Shown here piece by piece: positions 18,409 through 27,682 of a stretch of DNA of 64,000 bases (the stretch's first letter is position 1; each line of letters starts with the position of its first letter). The notes below the pieces were generated by a model. That model saw nothing but the letters and a program-made list of their open reading frames with translations, made no database searches and had not been told where the DNA came from. Source of the stretch: Treponema bryantii (GTDB taxonomy: Bacteria; Spirochaetota; Spirochaetia; Treponematales; Treponemataceae); the NCBI RefSeq assembly GCF_036492245.1, contig NZ_AP025286.1, positions 1,488,001 to 1,552,000 of the forward strand, in the 5' to 3' direction. The position numbers and the translations under genes are program-made.

Positions 18409-18866
18409 TGTACTTAAAGTTAATTCTTTGTGTTTTTATTATAGTTTCACTTATTAATTCCTATCTGGATTTAAGAACCATGCATATATCAATTATTCTA
18501 AATTATATTGGAATAATTGCTTGTGTGGTTCTATATCTTTTAAATTCTCCTAAATTATTTATAAATAATTTAATGGGGAGTTTAATATTATTTTTTATTT
18601 TTATTCTCGTAAGATTAATTGCTCATAAAGGACTTGGCTGGGGAGACATTCATTACAGTATTTTTTGTGGTTTAGTATCGGGAGTCCCTGGTTTTATATT
18701 TTCAGCTTTAATGGCATCAATTTCTGGCCTTATTATTTTTTTAATTATAAAAATCAGGATTGGCTCAAAAAGCATAAAACAAATCAGAGTACCGTTTATA
18801 CCAATGATGTTTTTGGGAACTTGTTTTGGCCTTGTGTTTTTAACTTTATTTTCTAATGTGATATAA
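18408..18866 (+). CDS. gspO: Prepilin peptidase GspO/PilD, catalytic half only
   Basis: This is an integral membrane aspartic protease of the A24 family. D21 in SYLDLRTM and D80 in GLGWGDIHYS (GxGxGD motif) are the two catalytic aspartates; the C-terminal FIPMMFLGTCFG matches the conserved PFxPxxxxG element. About six hydrophobic segments are visible. At 152 residues it lacks the N-terminal methyltransferase and cysteine cluster of PilD, as in archaeal and TadV-type peptidases. It would trim the leaders of the four pseudopilins upstream. It is the last gene of the operon, overlapping the lipoprotein stop by one base. Confidence 0.9.
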   Translation: MYLKLILCVFIIVSLINSYLDLRTMHISIILNYIGIIACVVLYLLNSPKLFINNLMGSLILFFIFILVRLIAHKGLGWGDIHYSIFCGLVSGVPGFIFSALMASISGLIIFLIIKIRIGSKSIKQIRVPFIPMMFLGTCFGLVFLTLFSNVI

Positions 18867-18928
18867 TATTTTGTTATATTTACTATTCAATACTTGAAAA
18901 AGCTAAATAATTGATTTATTAGAAAATT

Positions 18929-19333
18929 ATGATGAATAAAAATATTTATAAAACTATTATAATTTTATTAATTAGTATTTGTTTATTTTCTTGTGCTCAA
19001 AATCCTGAGCAGGTTCACAATGAAGGAATCCTTACTGTTGTCAATGCAACAGAAAAAGATTTTGTACATGTCATTTGGAAATTTAATGATGAGGAACAGA
19101 TATCTCTAGGAACAGATGATATTTATGAAGTTCCAACTAACATGAACACTAAGGGAATCCAATCTAAAAGTGAATATTCGATTACTCTAAAAGAAGGAAA
19201 AGGAACTCTATTTTTCTATCTGGCTGATGGCGGGGATGAAATGGAATTGAATGAAGAATTTGAAATAAAGAAAAGTTGTGAAACTGAAATTCTAATTACC
19301 AATGAAACTCTTGTAAAATATTATAAAAAGTAA
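18929..19333 (+). CDS. Small lipoprotein of unknown function
   Basis: The signal peptide has a lipobox-like end (ISICLFSC, Cys21), giving a mature lipoprotein of about 113 residues with predicted beta structure (EGILTVVNATEKDFVHVIWKF). It is separated from gspO by 62 nt and from the RHS gene by 14 nt; the short second gap suggests that it is expressed with the RHS toxin gene. I do not recognise the family. A role as chaperone, anchor or immunity factor for the RHS protein is possible but only from position. Two adjacent ATG codons (18929 and 18932) could both serve as start. Confidence 0.65.
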   Translation: MMNKNIYKTIIILLISICLFSCAQNPEQVHNEGILTVVNATEKDFVHVIWKFNDEEQISLGTDDIYEVPTNMNTKGIQSKSEYSITLKEGKGTLFFYLADGGDEMELNEEFEIKKSCETEILITNETLVKYYKK

Positions 19334-19347
19334 AAAAGGAAAAGTAT

Positions 19348-22300
19348 ATGAGTATTAAGAAAATTTTTTTTAATAAAGTGTTTTTAATTTTAATATTTTT
19401 AATTTTAGGATTAAGAATTCCTGTTTATGCATATGCTGAAAATGATCAAGGATATCCTCATTCATATGATACTGGCGGAGGTGGCGGAGATGACCATGGT
19501 GGAGGAGGTGGTGATGATCACGGAGGAGATGATCAAGGAGGAGATGATCAAGGAGGAGATGATCAAGGAGGAGGCGGTGGGGGTACAAATACACCATCAG
19601 ATCCTTTAGCTTCTCTTGTAGCTGACGTTCTCTCTCAATTTAGAGATACTGATGGAAATATAGATACGAATAGACCAGAGGTCCGTGATGCAATTAACGG
19701 AATCAAGAGTTCCGTACCAGCTGCACAGACATTATCTCAGGAAGCTTTTAATCAAGTTGTTGATTCAGCAGTAAAAAATAATAATTCTGTTACTCAAGGT
19801 GATCCAGTTCAAACAAATACTGGTAGTTTTACTACAACAGAAACAGATATTCATTTTGTCTATAATGAAAATGAAATTAAATTTGAAAGAACTTATACAA
19901 GCTCAAATAAAAGCAAAGGTTCTTTAGGAACTGGTTGGGAATCATCTATAGATGAATCATTAATTTTTGGAACTCTATATAATATCGAAAATATTTATAC
20001 TACATATTTAACAAAATACAATCAGTCTTATCAAAAATACCTGGAATTAGCTTCAAAACTTGAAGCGATAAAATCATATGGACAGCAAGTTATGGACCGC
20101 AGTGAAGTTTCTTCTAAGTATGAGGCTGTAAAAACAAATCTGAATGGGATGGCAGATGAGTTATATATTTTAAAACAATTAATAAATAATGCTGAAGTTG
20201 ATTATACAAAAACATTAGATTCTATTGAACGTAATAAATATAACTATAAACTTGGAGTAACAAGACAGGAAACAAATATTGGGTGTGATCGTATTTTATT
20301 CCGTACAGGAACTGGACTTACGCGAACCTTTGTTACTACTGACGGAGTAAATTATCAGATGAATGGTATATATGGAGATTATACCTTAATAAAATCTAAT
20401 GATAAACAGTTTGTTCTTACGACTCCAAAGAAACAAAAAATTACTTTTGATTATTGGGGAAGAAAAGTATCAGAAGAAGATATAAATGGAAATTTGATTA
20501 GTTATGAATATGACACAACTTCTGGACTATTAAAAACAATATCCGATAGTTCAAATAGAAAAATAGTTATATATCGAAATCCAAAGGGCAAAATAATTTC
20601 AATAGAAGCTCCTGAACAAACATTAATTCAGTTTGCCTATAATTCAAATGAACTCCTTTCTTCTGTAATTGATGCAAAAGGTGATGCTGTTAGATATGAA
20701 TATAATGGAACTTTGCTTACAAAAATCATTAAACCAGATAATAGTTTCTTAAAATATGAATATGACAATCAGAATAGAATAATTTATACACAGGATGAAG
20801 AAGGCAATAGAGAATATTTTACATATGATTCAGCTCTTAAACTTACACAATATACAAATCCTGCAGGGCATGTTATTAAACACTATCATGATGACAGATA
20901 CAGACAGATAAAAAATGAATATGAAGATGGAACTGAAGAAAGTTATGCTTATGATGAGTATGATAATCTTATAAAATTTACAGATAGACGTGGAAATCAG
21001 ACATCATATACTTACGATGAAAGAAAGAATAAACTATCTCAAACAGATGCTGATGGAATAACACAAAAATGGACATATAATGAATTCAATAAAGTTACGA
21101 CATATAAAGCAAAGAATAATAGCCTAACAACTTATAATTATAATTCTCTGGGAAATTTAATATCTGTTATATATCCAGATGGAACAAGCGAAAATTATAC
21201 ATATGACAGTCATGGACGTGTAATTTCACATACAGATTGTAATGGTGGAACAGAATATTATGAATATTATGCAACGGGCAATTTAAAACAGAAAACAGAC
21301 GCCAATAATAATTCCACATTATATGAATATGATGAACTTGGAAGAGTAACCAAATCAATTAATCCTGAACTAAAAACTATTCAAAATGTATATTATAAAG
21401 ATGGACAGTTAAAATCAAAAACAGATAGTTATGGCAACTCAGAATTCTTTGAATACAATGAAAGAAAAGATCTGGTAAAGCATATAGATTATGAAGGAAA
21501 TGAAATCCGGTATGTATATAATCGTAAACACGAAGTAATACGAATCATCGATGCAGAGGGAATTGTAAAAGGCTTTGAATATACACCAGATGGAAAAGTA
21601 AAACTTGAGAAAAAAGGAAAACTTCTTGATAAGTATCTAATTTCAAATCCTGTGGATAATGAAAGTGAAAAGCAACTTTACATTATGACAGTAGGAGAAG
21701 TTATTGAGTTAGTCGAAAGTGGAGAAGCTGATGATGCAGTAGAAAAAAGACTTGCTTTCTTAAAAAGTCTTAATTCGAAACTTAATCTTGATGATGTTAG
21801 TGATGGGGTTGCCTGGCTCATTCATACATCTTATGAATATGATGAAAACGGCTATGTAAAACATACAAAGAATTTAGAAACTGAAGAAGAAATCTTAACA
21901 AAATATGACAGCCTGGGTAATCTTGAATGGAAACAGGATGCAGAAGAAAATAAAGAATTCTTTAGTTATGATTCCATGAACCGATTACAGAATTATACAG
22001 ATTCCTATGGTAATTCAGAATATTTTGGTTATGACAAAATGGGAAATCTGAATTGGCATAAAGATAAAAATGGAAATGAAAGAAGCTGGGAATATAATAT
22101 TATGAACCGGCTCGAAATAATAATAGATGCAGAGAATAACGAAACACAGCAAATATTTGACTCATGTGGAAGACTTATTAAAAAAATCGATGCATTAGGA
22201 AACAAAACAGAATATGATTATGACAAATGTGGCAATTTAATATCACAAAAAGATGCCAACGGTTACATAACAAAATATGGGTATGACAAGAGTGGATTAC

Positions 22301-25300
22301 TAGTTTCTATTACAGATGCAAGAAATAATACAACTTATAAAGGTTATGATAAAAATGGAAGATTAATTTCTGAAACAGATGCAGATGGTAATTCTAAATT
22401 CTATACATTAAATAAAAATGGTGTTGTAATTGCTATAAAAGACAGACTGGATAATGAATGGCTATATGAGCTTGATACAAATGGAAAAACAGTAAAAGCC
22501 ACAGATCCATATGGTGCAGAAACAAGATATGAGTATGACATCAATGGTAATGTCTGTCGCGTAACAGATGCACTGAACTTTGCCTCTTTTATAGAATATG
22601 ATGTGAAAGGTCGTGTTCTGAATAAAATTGATGCATTAAGTAATGTAACAAAATATGAATATGATAAAAATGGAAATCTCCGTTATGAAACTGATGGCGA
22701 AGGAAGAGTTACAGAATATAAATATGATGAATTAAATCGTCTGATAGAAACTGTTAGCTCTGGTGGTGATTCTGTACAATACAAATATGACAATGAAAAA
22801 AATGTTACAGAGTTTATAGATGCTAAAGGTGAATCATATAAATATTTGTATGATTCATGTGGAAGAAAAATTGAAGAAACTGACAGGCTTGGAAACAAAC
22901 AGAAGTATGAATATGATGCTGTAGGAAATCTAATTACAAAAATCGACTTTAACGGGGCTAAAACAAATTATAAGTATGATAAAACTGGTCATCAGATTAA
23001 AGTTGAATTTGAAGATGGCAGCAGTAAAGCTTTCAGTTATGATAAAGTATATAATCTTATAACTGCAGAAAATGGAGTCAGAAGTAATAGCTATTCATAT
23101 GATAATCAGAATCGTATGATAACAAGTAAAGATAATGATATTGGCCAGACAATAAAATATGAATATGATGCAGAAGGTCGTAGAACTAAAATAACTTATC
23201 TGGAAGGAAAACGCTATCAAAAATATATTTGGGGTAAAACAGGAAAATTACTTTCAGTAAGAGATAAAGAAGGAAACATCACAGTTTATAGTTATGATAA
23301 ACTTGGTAGAGAAACTGGCGTTGAATATCCAAATCATGTAAAGGAATCAAGAAAATACGATGCCTCAGGTCGTCTTGTAATGGTAAAAGCAGAGTTACAT
23401 GGAGCTGTTCTTGGAGCAGAAAGCTATGTATACGATAATTCTGGTAAACGGCTATTTACAGTAAATGAAGGTGGAAAACTAGAAGCCTATACTTATGATG
23501 AAAACGGTCGAGTAAACAATGTTTTATACAGTTTCGCTGGTGGAAAAATTTCCAACGACTATGAAGAAAGACTGGAATATGGTCTGTTCCCAGAGTATAA
23601 ATCAATTGATGATTATACTGATTCAGTTTTGTTAGATTTTGACTTCCCGGAAACATTGGATATAAATAAAGAAGATTTAATAGAAGCAATTCGAAATATT
23701 CTTAACTCTAAAAAAGATGTTTATGAAGGCTTTACTGGCAAAAAACTATCCGGTCATGGAACCTGGTGTATTAAACCAGAAGATATAAAGAACTTTGGAA
23801 AGTTTATGAGTCCTTCAGGTCGTGAACGCCAGATGCTTGAAGCAGCTTTGGCAAGAATTGTAAATGGAAAAGGTGTATATGGTGGACAAAGCCTTGTATG
23901 GGCAGAGAACTATAAATATGATGAAAATGGAAACAGAATTTCTAAAACAAATGGCTGGGGAACATTAAATTATGAGTATGATGCAGAAAATCGCTTAGTA
24001 AAAGCTGGAGAACGCACATATACATATGATTTAAATGGAAATCTGATTCAGGAAAATCTTGGAAAAATTGCTACAGCCTATGATTACAATGCAGAAAATC
24101 GTGTAGTAGATGTAAATACTCAGGTACAGGGTATGATAGGACACTGGTGTGGCTGGGGTTACTGGGCAGTATATGGACGACAGGAACTTAAAAGCGGTGT
24201 TCGATATGAATACGATGCATTAGGCCGCCGAGTTACCCGGGCAGAATATACAACAACAAAATCAAGCTTTTACGGCTGGCAGCGACAATGGACAAGTTCG
24301 ACTGTAACAGAAAGCCAGTATGACGGACTTGGAATGAATGTGTTGCAGGAGTTTAATGATACCGATTATCATCCGGATTACGGAATGCCATGGGCACCAT
24401 GGTTCGGCTTTAGTTATATAAGACCTCTGTGGGGTTATTATGCACCGTTTACATTCGGCCGCTGGGATATGTATGTTCCGGCAGGAAAATATACCCCGGT
24501 TAGTGAATATATTTATGGAAATAACCTTGTAAGTCGCAGCGACTATGACGAAAAGTATGCCTGGAGCGGAAGATTTACTGGAACAGAATATTACACAACC
24601 GACATCCTTGGAAGTGTTATGCTGACAACTGATTCACTAGGACGTGTATCAAACCGCTATAATTACGATGCCTACGGAACCAACTATACCGGTTCGTTCA
24701 GCGGCAAAAACAAAATCGGCTACAACAGCAAACACTACGATACCGGGACCGGCTGGTACAACTACGGTTATCGCGATTACGATTCAAAACTGGGCCGTTT
24801 CACAACCCAAGATCCAATCCGCGATGGAATGAACTGGTACGCTTATTGTGGCGGAGATCCGATAAATCTTATTGATTTGTGGGGGTTGTTTACTGAAAGT
24901 GATCTTAATCTGGCTGGAGTTCCTTCTCAGTATAGAGATTTGTTAATAGCACAATATAACAATAGTCATTTATTAGGATCTGGTGAGCAATTAGCATCAA
25001 ATATGGAAGCTTTGGTAGGGTCAAATTATGTTTGGGGTGGAAATTCTCCTGAAGATGGTGGTATGGATTGCTCTGGTTCATTAATTTATGGTATTAATCA
25101 GATGGGGAATAATGTTTCTGATCAAACTGCTGCTCAATTATATAATCTTACAAGTTCAGTAAGTGGAGAAATTCAACCAGGTGATTTACGATTTTTATCT
25201 GATAGTAATGGCAATATTAATCATGTTCAGACTATTGTGGGGGAAGATGGATCAAGGGTAAATGCAACCGGTGGTCCTGAAAATACAATTGATAATCCTG

Positions 25301-25368
25301 GAACTATTGAATTATTACCAGGTCCATTACCTAATTCAGGAGAAATCCGAAGATTAAATTTTAGATAA
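19348..25368 (+). CDS. RHS polymorphic toxin with NlpC/P60 tip
   Basis: It starts after AAAAGGA with a Sec signal (about 1-31, VYAYA). Next come a Gly/Asp/His low-complexity spacer (about 38-80), a DUF6531-like entry domain (VTQGDPVQTNTGSF, about 148-205), a coiled-coil insertion (about 215-305) and about 1400 residues of YD/RHS repeats forming the hollow cocoon. The conserved core ends at DPIRDGMNWYAY (1822-1833) and LIDLWGL. The tip (about 1850-2006) is an NlpC/P60 domain with GMDCSG (C1908) and H1959 in NINHVQTIVG, predicted to cut peptidoglycan stem peptides. RHS shells encapsulate and deliver such tips. The coding DNA is GC-richer in the core (24100-24890) and turns AT-rich at the tip, the usual sign of tip exchange. 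The gene stands between the two halves of a T2SS. Confidence 0.93.
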   Translation: MSIKKIFFNKVFLILIFLILGLRIPVYAYAENDQGYPHSYDTGGGGGDDHGGGGGDDHGGDDQGGDDQGGDDQGGGGGGTNTPSDPLASLVADVLSQFRDTDGNIDTNRPEVRDAINGIKSSVPAAQTLSQEAFNQVVDSAVKNNNSVTQGDPVQTNTGSFTTTETDIHFVYNENEIKFERTYTSSNKSKGSLGTGWESSIDESLIFGTLYNIENIYTTYLTKYNQSYQKYLELASKLEAIKSYGQQVMDRSEVSSKYEAVKTNLNGMADELYILKQLINNAEVDYTKTLDSIERNKYNYKLGVTRQETNIGCDRILFRTGTGLTRTFVTTDGVNYQMNGIYGDYTLIKSNDKQFVLTTPKKQKITFDYWGRKVSEEDINGNLISYEYDTTSGLLKTISDSSNRKIVIYRNPKGKIISIEAPEQTLIQFAYNSNELLSSVIDAKGDAVRYEYNGTLLTKIIKPDNSFLKYEYDNQNRIIYTQDEEGNREYFTYDSALKLTQYTNPAGHVIKHYHDDRYRQIKNEYEDGTEESYAYDEYDNLIKFTDRRGNQTSYTYDERKNKLSQTDADGITQKWTYNEFNKVTTYKAKNNSLTTYNYNSLGNLISVIYPDGTSENYTYDSHGRVISHTDCNGGTEYYEYYATGNLKQKTDANNNSTLYEYDELGRVTKSINPELKTIQNVYYKDGQLKSKTDSYGNSEFFEYNERKDLVKHIDYEGNEIRYVYNRKHEVIRIIDAEGIVKGFEYTPDGKVKLEKKGKLLDKYLISNPVDNESEKQLYIMTVGEVIELVESGEADDAVEKRLAFLKSLNSKLNLDDVSDGVAWLIHTSYEYDENGYVKHTKNLETEEEILTKYDSLGNLEWKQDAEENKEFFSYDSMNRLQNYTDSYGNSEYFGYDKMGNLNWHKDKNGNERSWEYNIMNRLEIIIDAENNETQQIFDSCGRLIKKIDALGNKTEYDYDKCGNLISQKDANGYITKYGYDKSGLLVSITDARNNTTYKGYDKNGRLISETDADGNSKFYTLNKNGVVIAIKDRLDNEWLYELDTNGKTVKATDPYGAETRYEYDINGNVCRVTDALNFASFIEYDVKGRVLNKIDALSNVTKYEYDKNGNLRYETDGEGRVTEYKYDELNRLIETVSSGGDSVQYKYDNEKNVTEFIDAKGESYKYLYDSCGRKIEETDRLGNKQKYEYDAVGNLITKIDFNGAKTNYKYDKTGHQIKVEFEDGSSKAFSYDKVYNLITAENGVRSNSYSYDNQNRMITSKDNDIGQTIKYEYDAEGRRTKITYLEGKRYQKYIWGKTGKLLSVRDKEGNITVYSYDKLGRETGVEYPNHVKESRKYDASGRLVMVKAELHGAVLGAESYVYDNSGKRLFTVNEGGKLEAYTYDENGRVNNVLYSFAGGKISNDYEERLEYGLFPEYKSIDDYTDSVLLDFDFPETLDINKEDLIEAIRNILNSKKDVYEGFTGKKLSGHGTWCIKPEDIKNFGKFMSPSGRERQMLEAALARIVNGKGVYGGQSLVWAENYKYDENGNRISKTNGWGTLNYEYDAENRLVKAGERTYTYDLNGNLIQENLGKIATAYDYNAENRVVDVNTQVQGMIGHWCGWGYWAVYGRQELKSGVRYEYDALGRRVTRAEYTTTKSSFYGWQRQWTSSTVTESQYDGLGMNVLQEFNDTDYHPDYGMPWAPWFGFSYIRPLWGYYAPFTFGRWDMYVPAGKYTPVSEYIYGNNLVSRSDYDEKYAWSGRFTGTEYYTTDILGSVMLTTDSLGRVSNRYNYDAYGTNYTGSFSGKNKIGYNSKHYDTGTGWYNYGYRDYDSKLGRFTTQDPIRDGMNWYAYCGGDPINLIDLWGLFTESDLNLAGVPSQYRDLLIAQYNNSHLLGSGEQLASNMEALVGSNYVWGGNSPEDGGMDCSGSLIYGINQMGNNVSDQTAAQLYNLTSSVSGEIQPGDLRFLSDSNGNINHVQTIVGEDGSRVNATGGPENTIDNPGTIELLPGPLPNSGEIRRLNFR
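19522..19566 (+). repeat. 15-bp tandem repeat encoding GGDDQ
   Basis: Three perfect copies of GGAGGAGATGATCAA (19522, 19537, 19552) are flanked by degenerate copies on both sides. The 15-nt unit keeps the reading frame, so slippage would change only the length of the spacer behind the signal peptide of the RHS protein. Confidence 0.9.
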
Positions 25369-25377
25369 GGAAATAAA

Positions 25378-25845
25378 ATGAAAAAGAATTTTTTATTGTT
25401 AATAACATTATTTGTTATAATAATAAACTGCAATGCAAATGAAAAAAAAGAAAGTTATTTACAATCTTTCTTTGCTGATAATCAGTATAAAACAGATTAT
25501 TATAATTTTAATGATTTAAATATATGTTTTTCATATATTTATGCTAAAAATTCTAGTGCAATAATAAATAAGGGTGTATTTTATTATTATTTAGAAAATA
25601 AAATATATCCTGTATTAATTATTGAAAATGAAAAGATTTTCAATAATTCAAAATTACTGTTTCAAGGCATGATACAAACACAAAAATTTTATGGATATAA
25701 AGTAAAAGTTATAGAAAAAAATAAATGTATAACAACAGAATTTTATACAAATGAAGGAAAAAATGTCACTGACGGTCCTACATTTCTATGGAATACAAAA
25801 AATCAAACATTTTCAATATATGAAGTTGATCGAAGTCAATGGTAA
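25378..25845 (+). CDS. Exported candidate immunity protein for the NlpC/P60 RHS tip
   Basis: The gene starts 9 nt after the RHS stop (RBS AAGGAA). It encodes a 155-residue protein with an N-terminal signal (FLLLITLFVIIINC; Cys18 could be a loose spirochaetal lipobox) and an Ile/Tyr/Lys-rich, mainly beta body. I do not recognise the family. In polymorphic toxin loci the gene immediately behind the toxin tip is normally its immunity gene, and export fits a toxin acting on peptidoglycan in the periplasm. The DNA is as AT-rich as the toxin tip, so both probably arrived together. Confidence 0.6.
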   Translation: MKKNFLLLITLFVIIINCNANEKKESYLQSFFADNQYKTDYYNFNDLNICFSYIYAKNSSAIINKGVFYYYLENKIYPVLIIENEKIFNNSKLLFQGMIQTQKFYGYKVKVIEKNKCITTEFYTNEGKNVTDGPTFLWNTKNQTFSIYEVDRSQW

Positions 25846-25880
25846 TTTTTTAATATATACTTTAGAAAATGAGATAATTT

Positions 25881-25997
25881 CATGGAAACCTGATTCAGGA
25901 AAATCTTGGAAAACTTGCTACAGCCTATGATTACAATGCAGAAATCGTGTAGTAGGTGTAAATACTCAGGTACAGGGGATGATAGGACACTAGTGTG
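25881..25997 (+). pseudogene. RHS core remnant ahead of orphan tip
   Basis: This stretch is a near-identical copy of nt 24032-24149 of the RHS gene, but it has a one-base deletion (GCAGAAATCG for GCAGAAAATCG) and a TGG to TAG change, so it cannot be translated through. It then jumps directly to the equivalent of nt 24608, skipping about 458 nt of the parent. It marks the 5' homology arm of a displaced RHS tip. Confidence 0.85.
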
Positions 25998-26888
25998 GTC
26001 CTTGGAAGTGTTATGCTGACAACAGATTCACTGGGACGTGTATCAAACCGCTATAATTACGATGCCTACGGAACTAACTACACAGGTTCGTTTAGCGGCA
26101 AAAACAAAATTGGCTACAACAGTAAACACTACGATACCGGCACCGGCTGGTACAACTACGGTTACCGCGACTACGATTCAAAACTAGGCCGTTTCACAAC
26201 CCAGGACCCAATCCGCGATGGAATGAACTGGTATGCTTACTGTGGCGGGGATCCGATTAATTATGTGGATTTGTGGGGATTATTTTCTGAGAGTGATAAA
26301 TCAACTCGTTATACAGATAATATTATACAATATAGAATTCCGGATGGAAATGGATCGAGAATTGAAAAAAATAGAGCAAAAACAACTGGTATTGTAATTC
26401 ACTATACAGCAGGTGTTCAAATAGGAAAAGATGGTAAAGAATATGCTCAAACTCCTAAAGAAACAATTGATTATTGGATTGGTGCTGAATCAATAAATGC
26501 TCATTTTGTTATTGGTGAAAACGGAGATATATATCAAGCACTTCCGAAACAAGAAATTGGTCAACATGCAGGAAATGGTGGGCCTTATACAATTCAGCCT
26601 GGTATAGTTGAAAAATTAGGAGGGCATCCGAATGCAAGAACAGTAGGAATAGAAATGGAAAATATTGATTCCAAGGGAACTATTACTGAACAAACAAAAA
26701 ATGCAACAATCCAATTAACTGCAGAATTATGTGTTGAATATGGGTTAGATCCACAAAAAGATGTTTATAGGCATTATGATATTACAAATAAGCCTTGTCC
26801 AAAAAATTATGTCGACAACCCTGATTCATGGAATGATTTTAAAAATCAAGTTGAAAAAGAAATTAACAAAATAAAAAATAAAATATAG
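25995..26888 (+). CDS. Orphan RHS tip with N-acetylmuramoyl-L-alanine amidase (amidase_2) toxin
   Basis: The first about 95 residues duplicate the conserved end of the RHS core of the gene upstream, up to DPIRDGMNWYAYCGGDPIN. The rest is an amidase_2/PGRP-type zinc amidase: TGIVIHYTAG (first His ligand), NAHFVIGENGDIYQALP, IGQHAGNG, TVGIEMEN and YRHYDITNKPCPKNY (second His plus the Cys ligand). Such enzymes cut between MurNAc and L-Ala in peptidoglycan. The only start is a GTG at 25995 with no RBS and no signal peptide, so the module is probably silent and serves as a donor tip that becomes active after recombination into the RHS gene. The C-terminus is Lys/Asn-rich. A candidate immunity gene follows after 9 nt. 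Confidence 0.85.
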   Translation: MVLGSVMLTTDSLGRVSNRYNYDAYGTNYTGSFSGKNKIGYNSKHYDTGTGWYNYGYRDYDSKLGRFTTQDPIRDGMNWYAYCGGDPINYVDLWGLFSESDKSTRYTDNIIQYRIPDGNGSRIEKNRAKTTGIVIHYTAGVQIGKDGKEYAQTPKETIDYWIGAESINAHFVIGENGDIYQALPKQEIGQHAGNGGPYTIQPGIVEKLGGHPNARTVGIEMENIDSKGTITEQTKNATIQLTAELCVEYGLDPQKDVYRHYDITNKPCPKNYVDNPDSWNDFKNQVEKEINKIKNKI

Positions 26889-26897
26889 GGAGTTGAT

Positions 26898-27584
26898 ATG
26901 AAAAATAAATGTTTAAAAATTATTATATTAATTCTGTTATCTTATTTTAATTTAATTAAAATGTTTGCAGGAAGTGATAGCGAAACTTTAAAACAAGATG
27001 TTTCTCAAATTAATATTGATAATCCTATTTATTTATTAGGCATAAATGAAGAGAAAGGTATAATAACATATATTAATAGCTTTATTAGTGTAGGAAAAGG
27101 TGATATTCGATATAGTTATATTGTTTATGACTTTAAAAATAATAAGGTATTAGAAACTGTTAAGCAGACTTGGATGACAAGATTATATGATGAATATGGA
27201 ATTATTAATTGGAATGATGAAAAATATTCTGTATTAGCTTATCAAAAGTATATAGAGGATGAGATTAAGCATTTTAATACAGAATATAATTTGATTCCTT
27301 ATAATCTTAAAGAAACTGGGTATTCAATGGGTGAAGTCAAGCTTATTGAAAGGGAAAAAATAGTAGGCTGGTTTGAGAAAATATCATATAAAATATTTTT
27401 TAATATTGGAAATAAAGGTTATTTTTTTGATGAAAAACTTGATATAGTTGATTATGTCAAAAATATAAGTTTATTTAAAGTATATAAATTGAAAGATTAT
27501 TATATCTTTATACAAAAATTAGCCCATGATACTTTTGAGGATGACGATTATTTTGATTATATAATACATGGAATTAAAAAATGA
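26898..27584 (+). CDS. Exported candidate immunity protein for the amidase tip
   Basis: It follows the orphan amidase tip after 9 nt and has its own RBS (AGGGAG). The product (228 residues) starts with a signal peptide (LKIIILILLSYFNLIKMFAG) and is a Tyr/Ile/Lys-rich, mostly beta protein with an acidic C-terminal patch (FEDDDYFDY). The family is not recognised. Position behind a toxin tip, export and AT-rich DNA suggest an immunity protein neutralising the amidase in the periplasm. Keeping such a gene would protect against sister cells that carry the amidase tip in their active RHS gene. Confidence 0.6.
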   Translation: MKNKCLKIIILILLSYFNLIKMFAGSDSETLKQDVSQINIDNPIYLLGINEEKGIITYINSFISVGKGDIRYSYIVYDFKNNKVLETVKQTWMTRLYDEYGIINWNDEKYSVLAYQKYIEDEIKHFNTEYNLIPYNLKETGYSMGEVKLIEREKIVGWFEKISYKIFFNIGNKGYFFDEKLDIVDYVKNISLFKVYKLKDYYIFIQKLAHDTFEDDDYFDYIIHGIKK

Positions 27585-27608
27585 TTAAATAATAAAGAAA
27601 GAGTTCTC

Positions 27609-27653
27609 ATTAAAATAATATATGTTGTTTTTGATTTTTATCAAATATCACAT
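27609..27653 (+). pseudogene. Possible remnant of a small membrane protein gene
   Basis: One frame reads IKIIYVVFDFYQISH, very like the C-terminus (VILIYFIFDIYQISY) of the 102-residue membrane protein encoded at 28990-29298. The DNA also matches over about 25 nt (TTTTTGATxTTTATCAAATATCA). It looks like the tail of a lost paralogue. The match is short, so chance in AT-rich DNA is not excluded. Confidence 0.4.
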
Positions 27654-27682
27654 TTTATAAATATAAAAGTAAATGAGGAACT

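Noticed and set aside
13922-18866. Type IV pilus operon instead of T2SS
   Set aside because: GspG-type calcium-site C-terminus, a GspK-sized tip pseudopilin and GspL/GspM architecture favour T2SS; no retraction ATPase PilT or PilC/Y1-like adhesin is present.
25995-25997. GTG as a genuine translation start of the orphan amidase tip
   Set aside because: No RBS or signal peptide is present, and the codon stands at the junction of a deleted RHS copy. The frame is listed for its content, not as a proven expressed gene.
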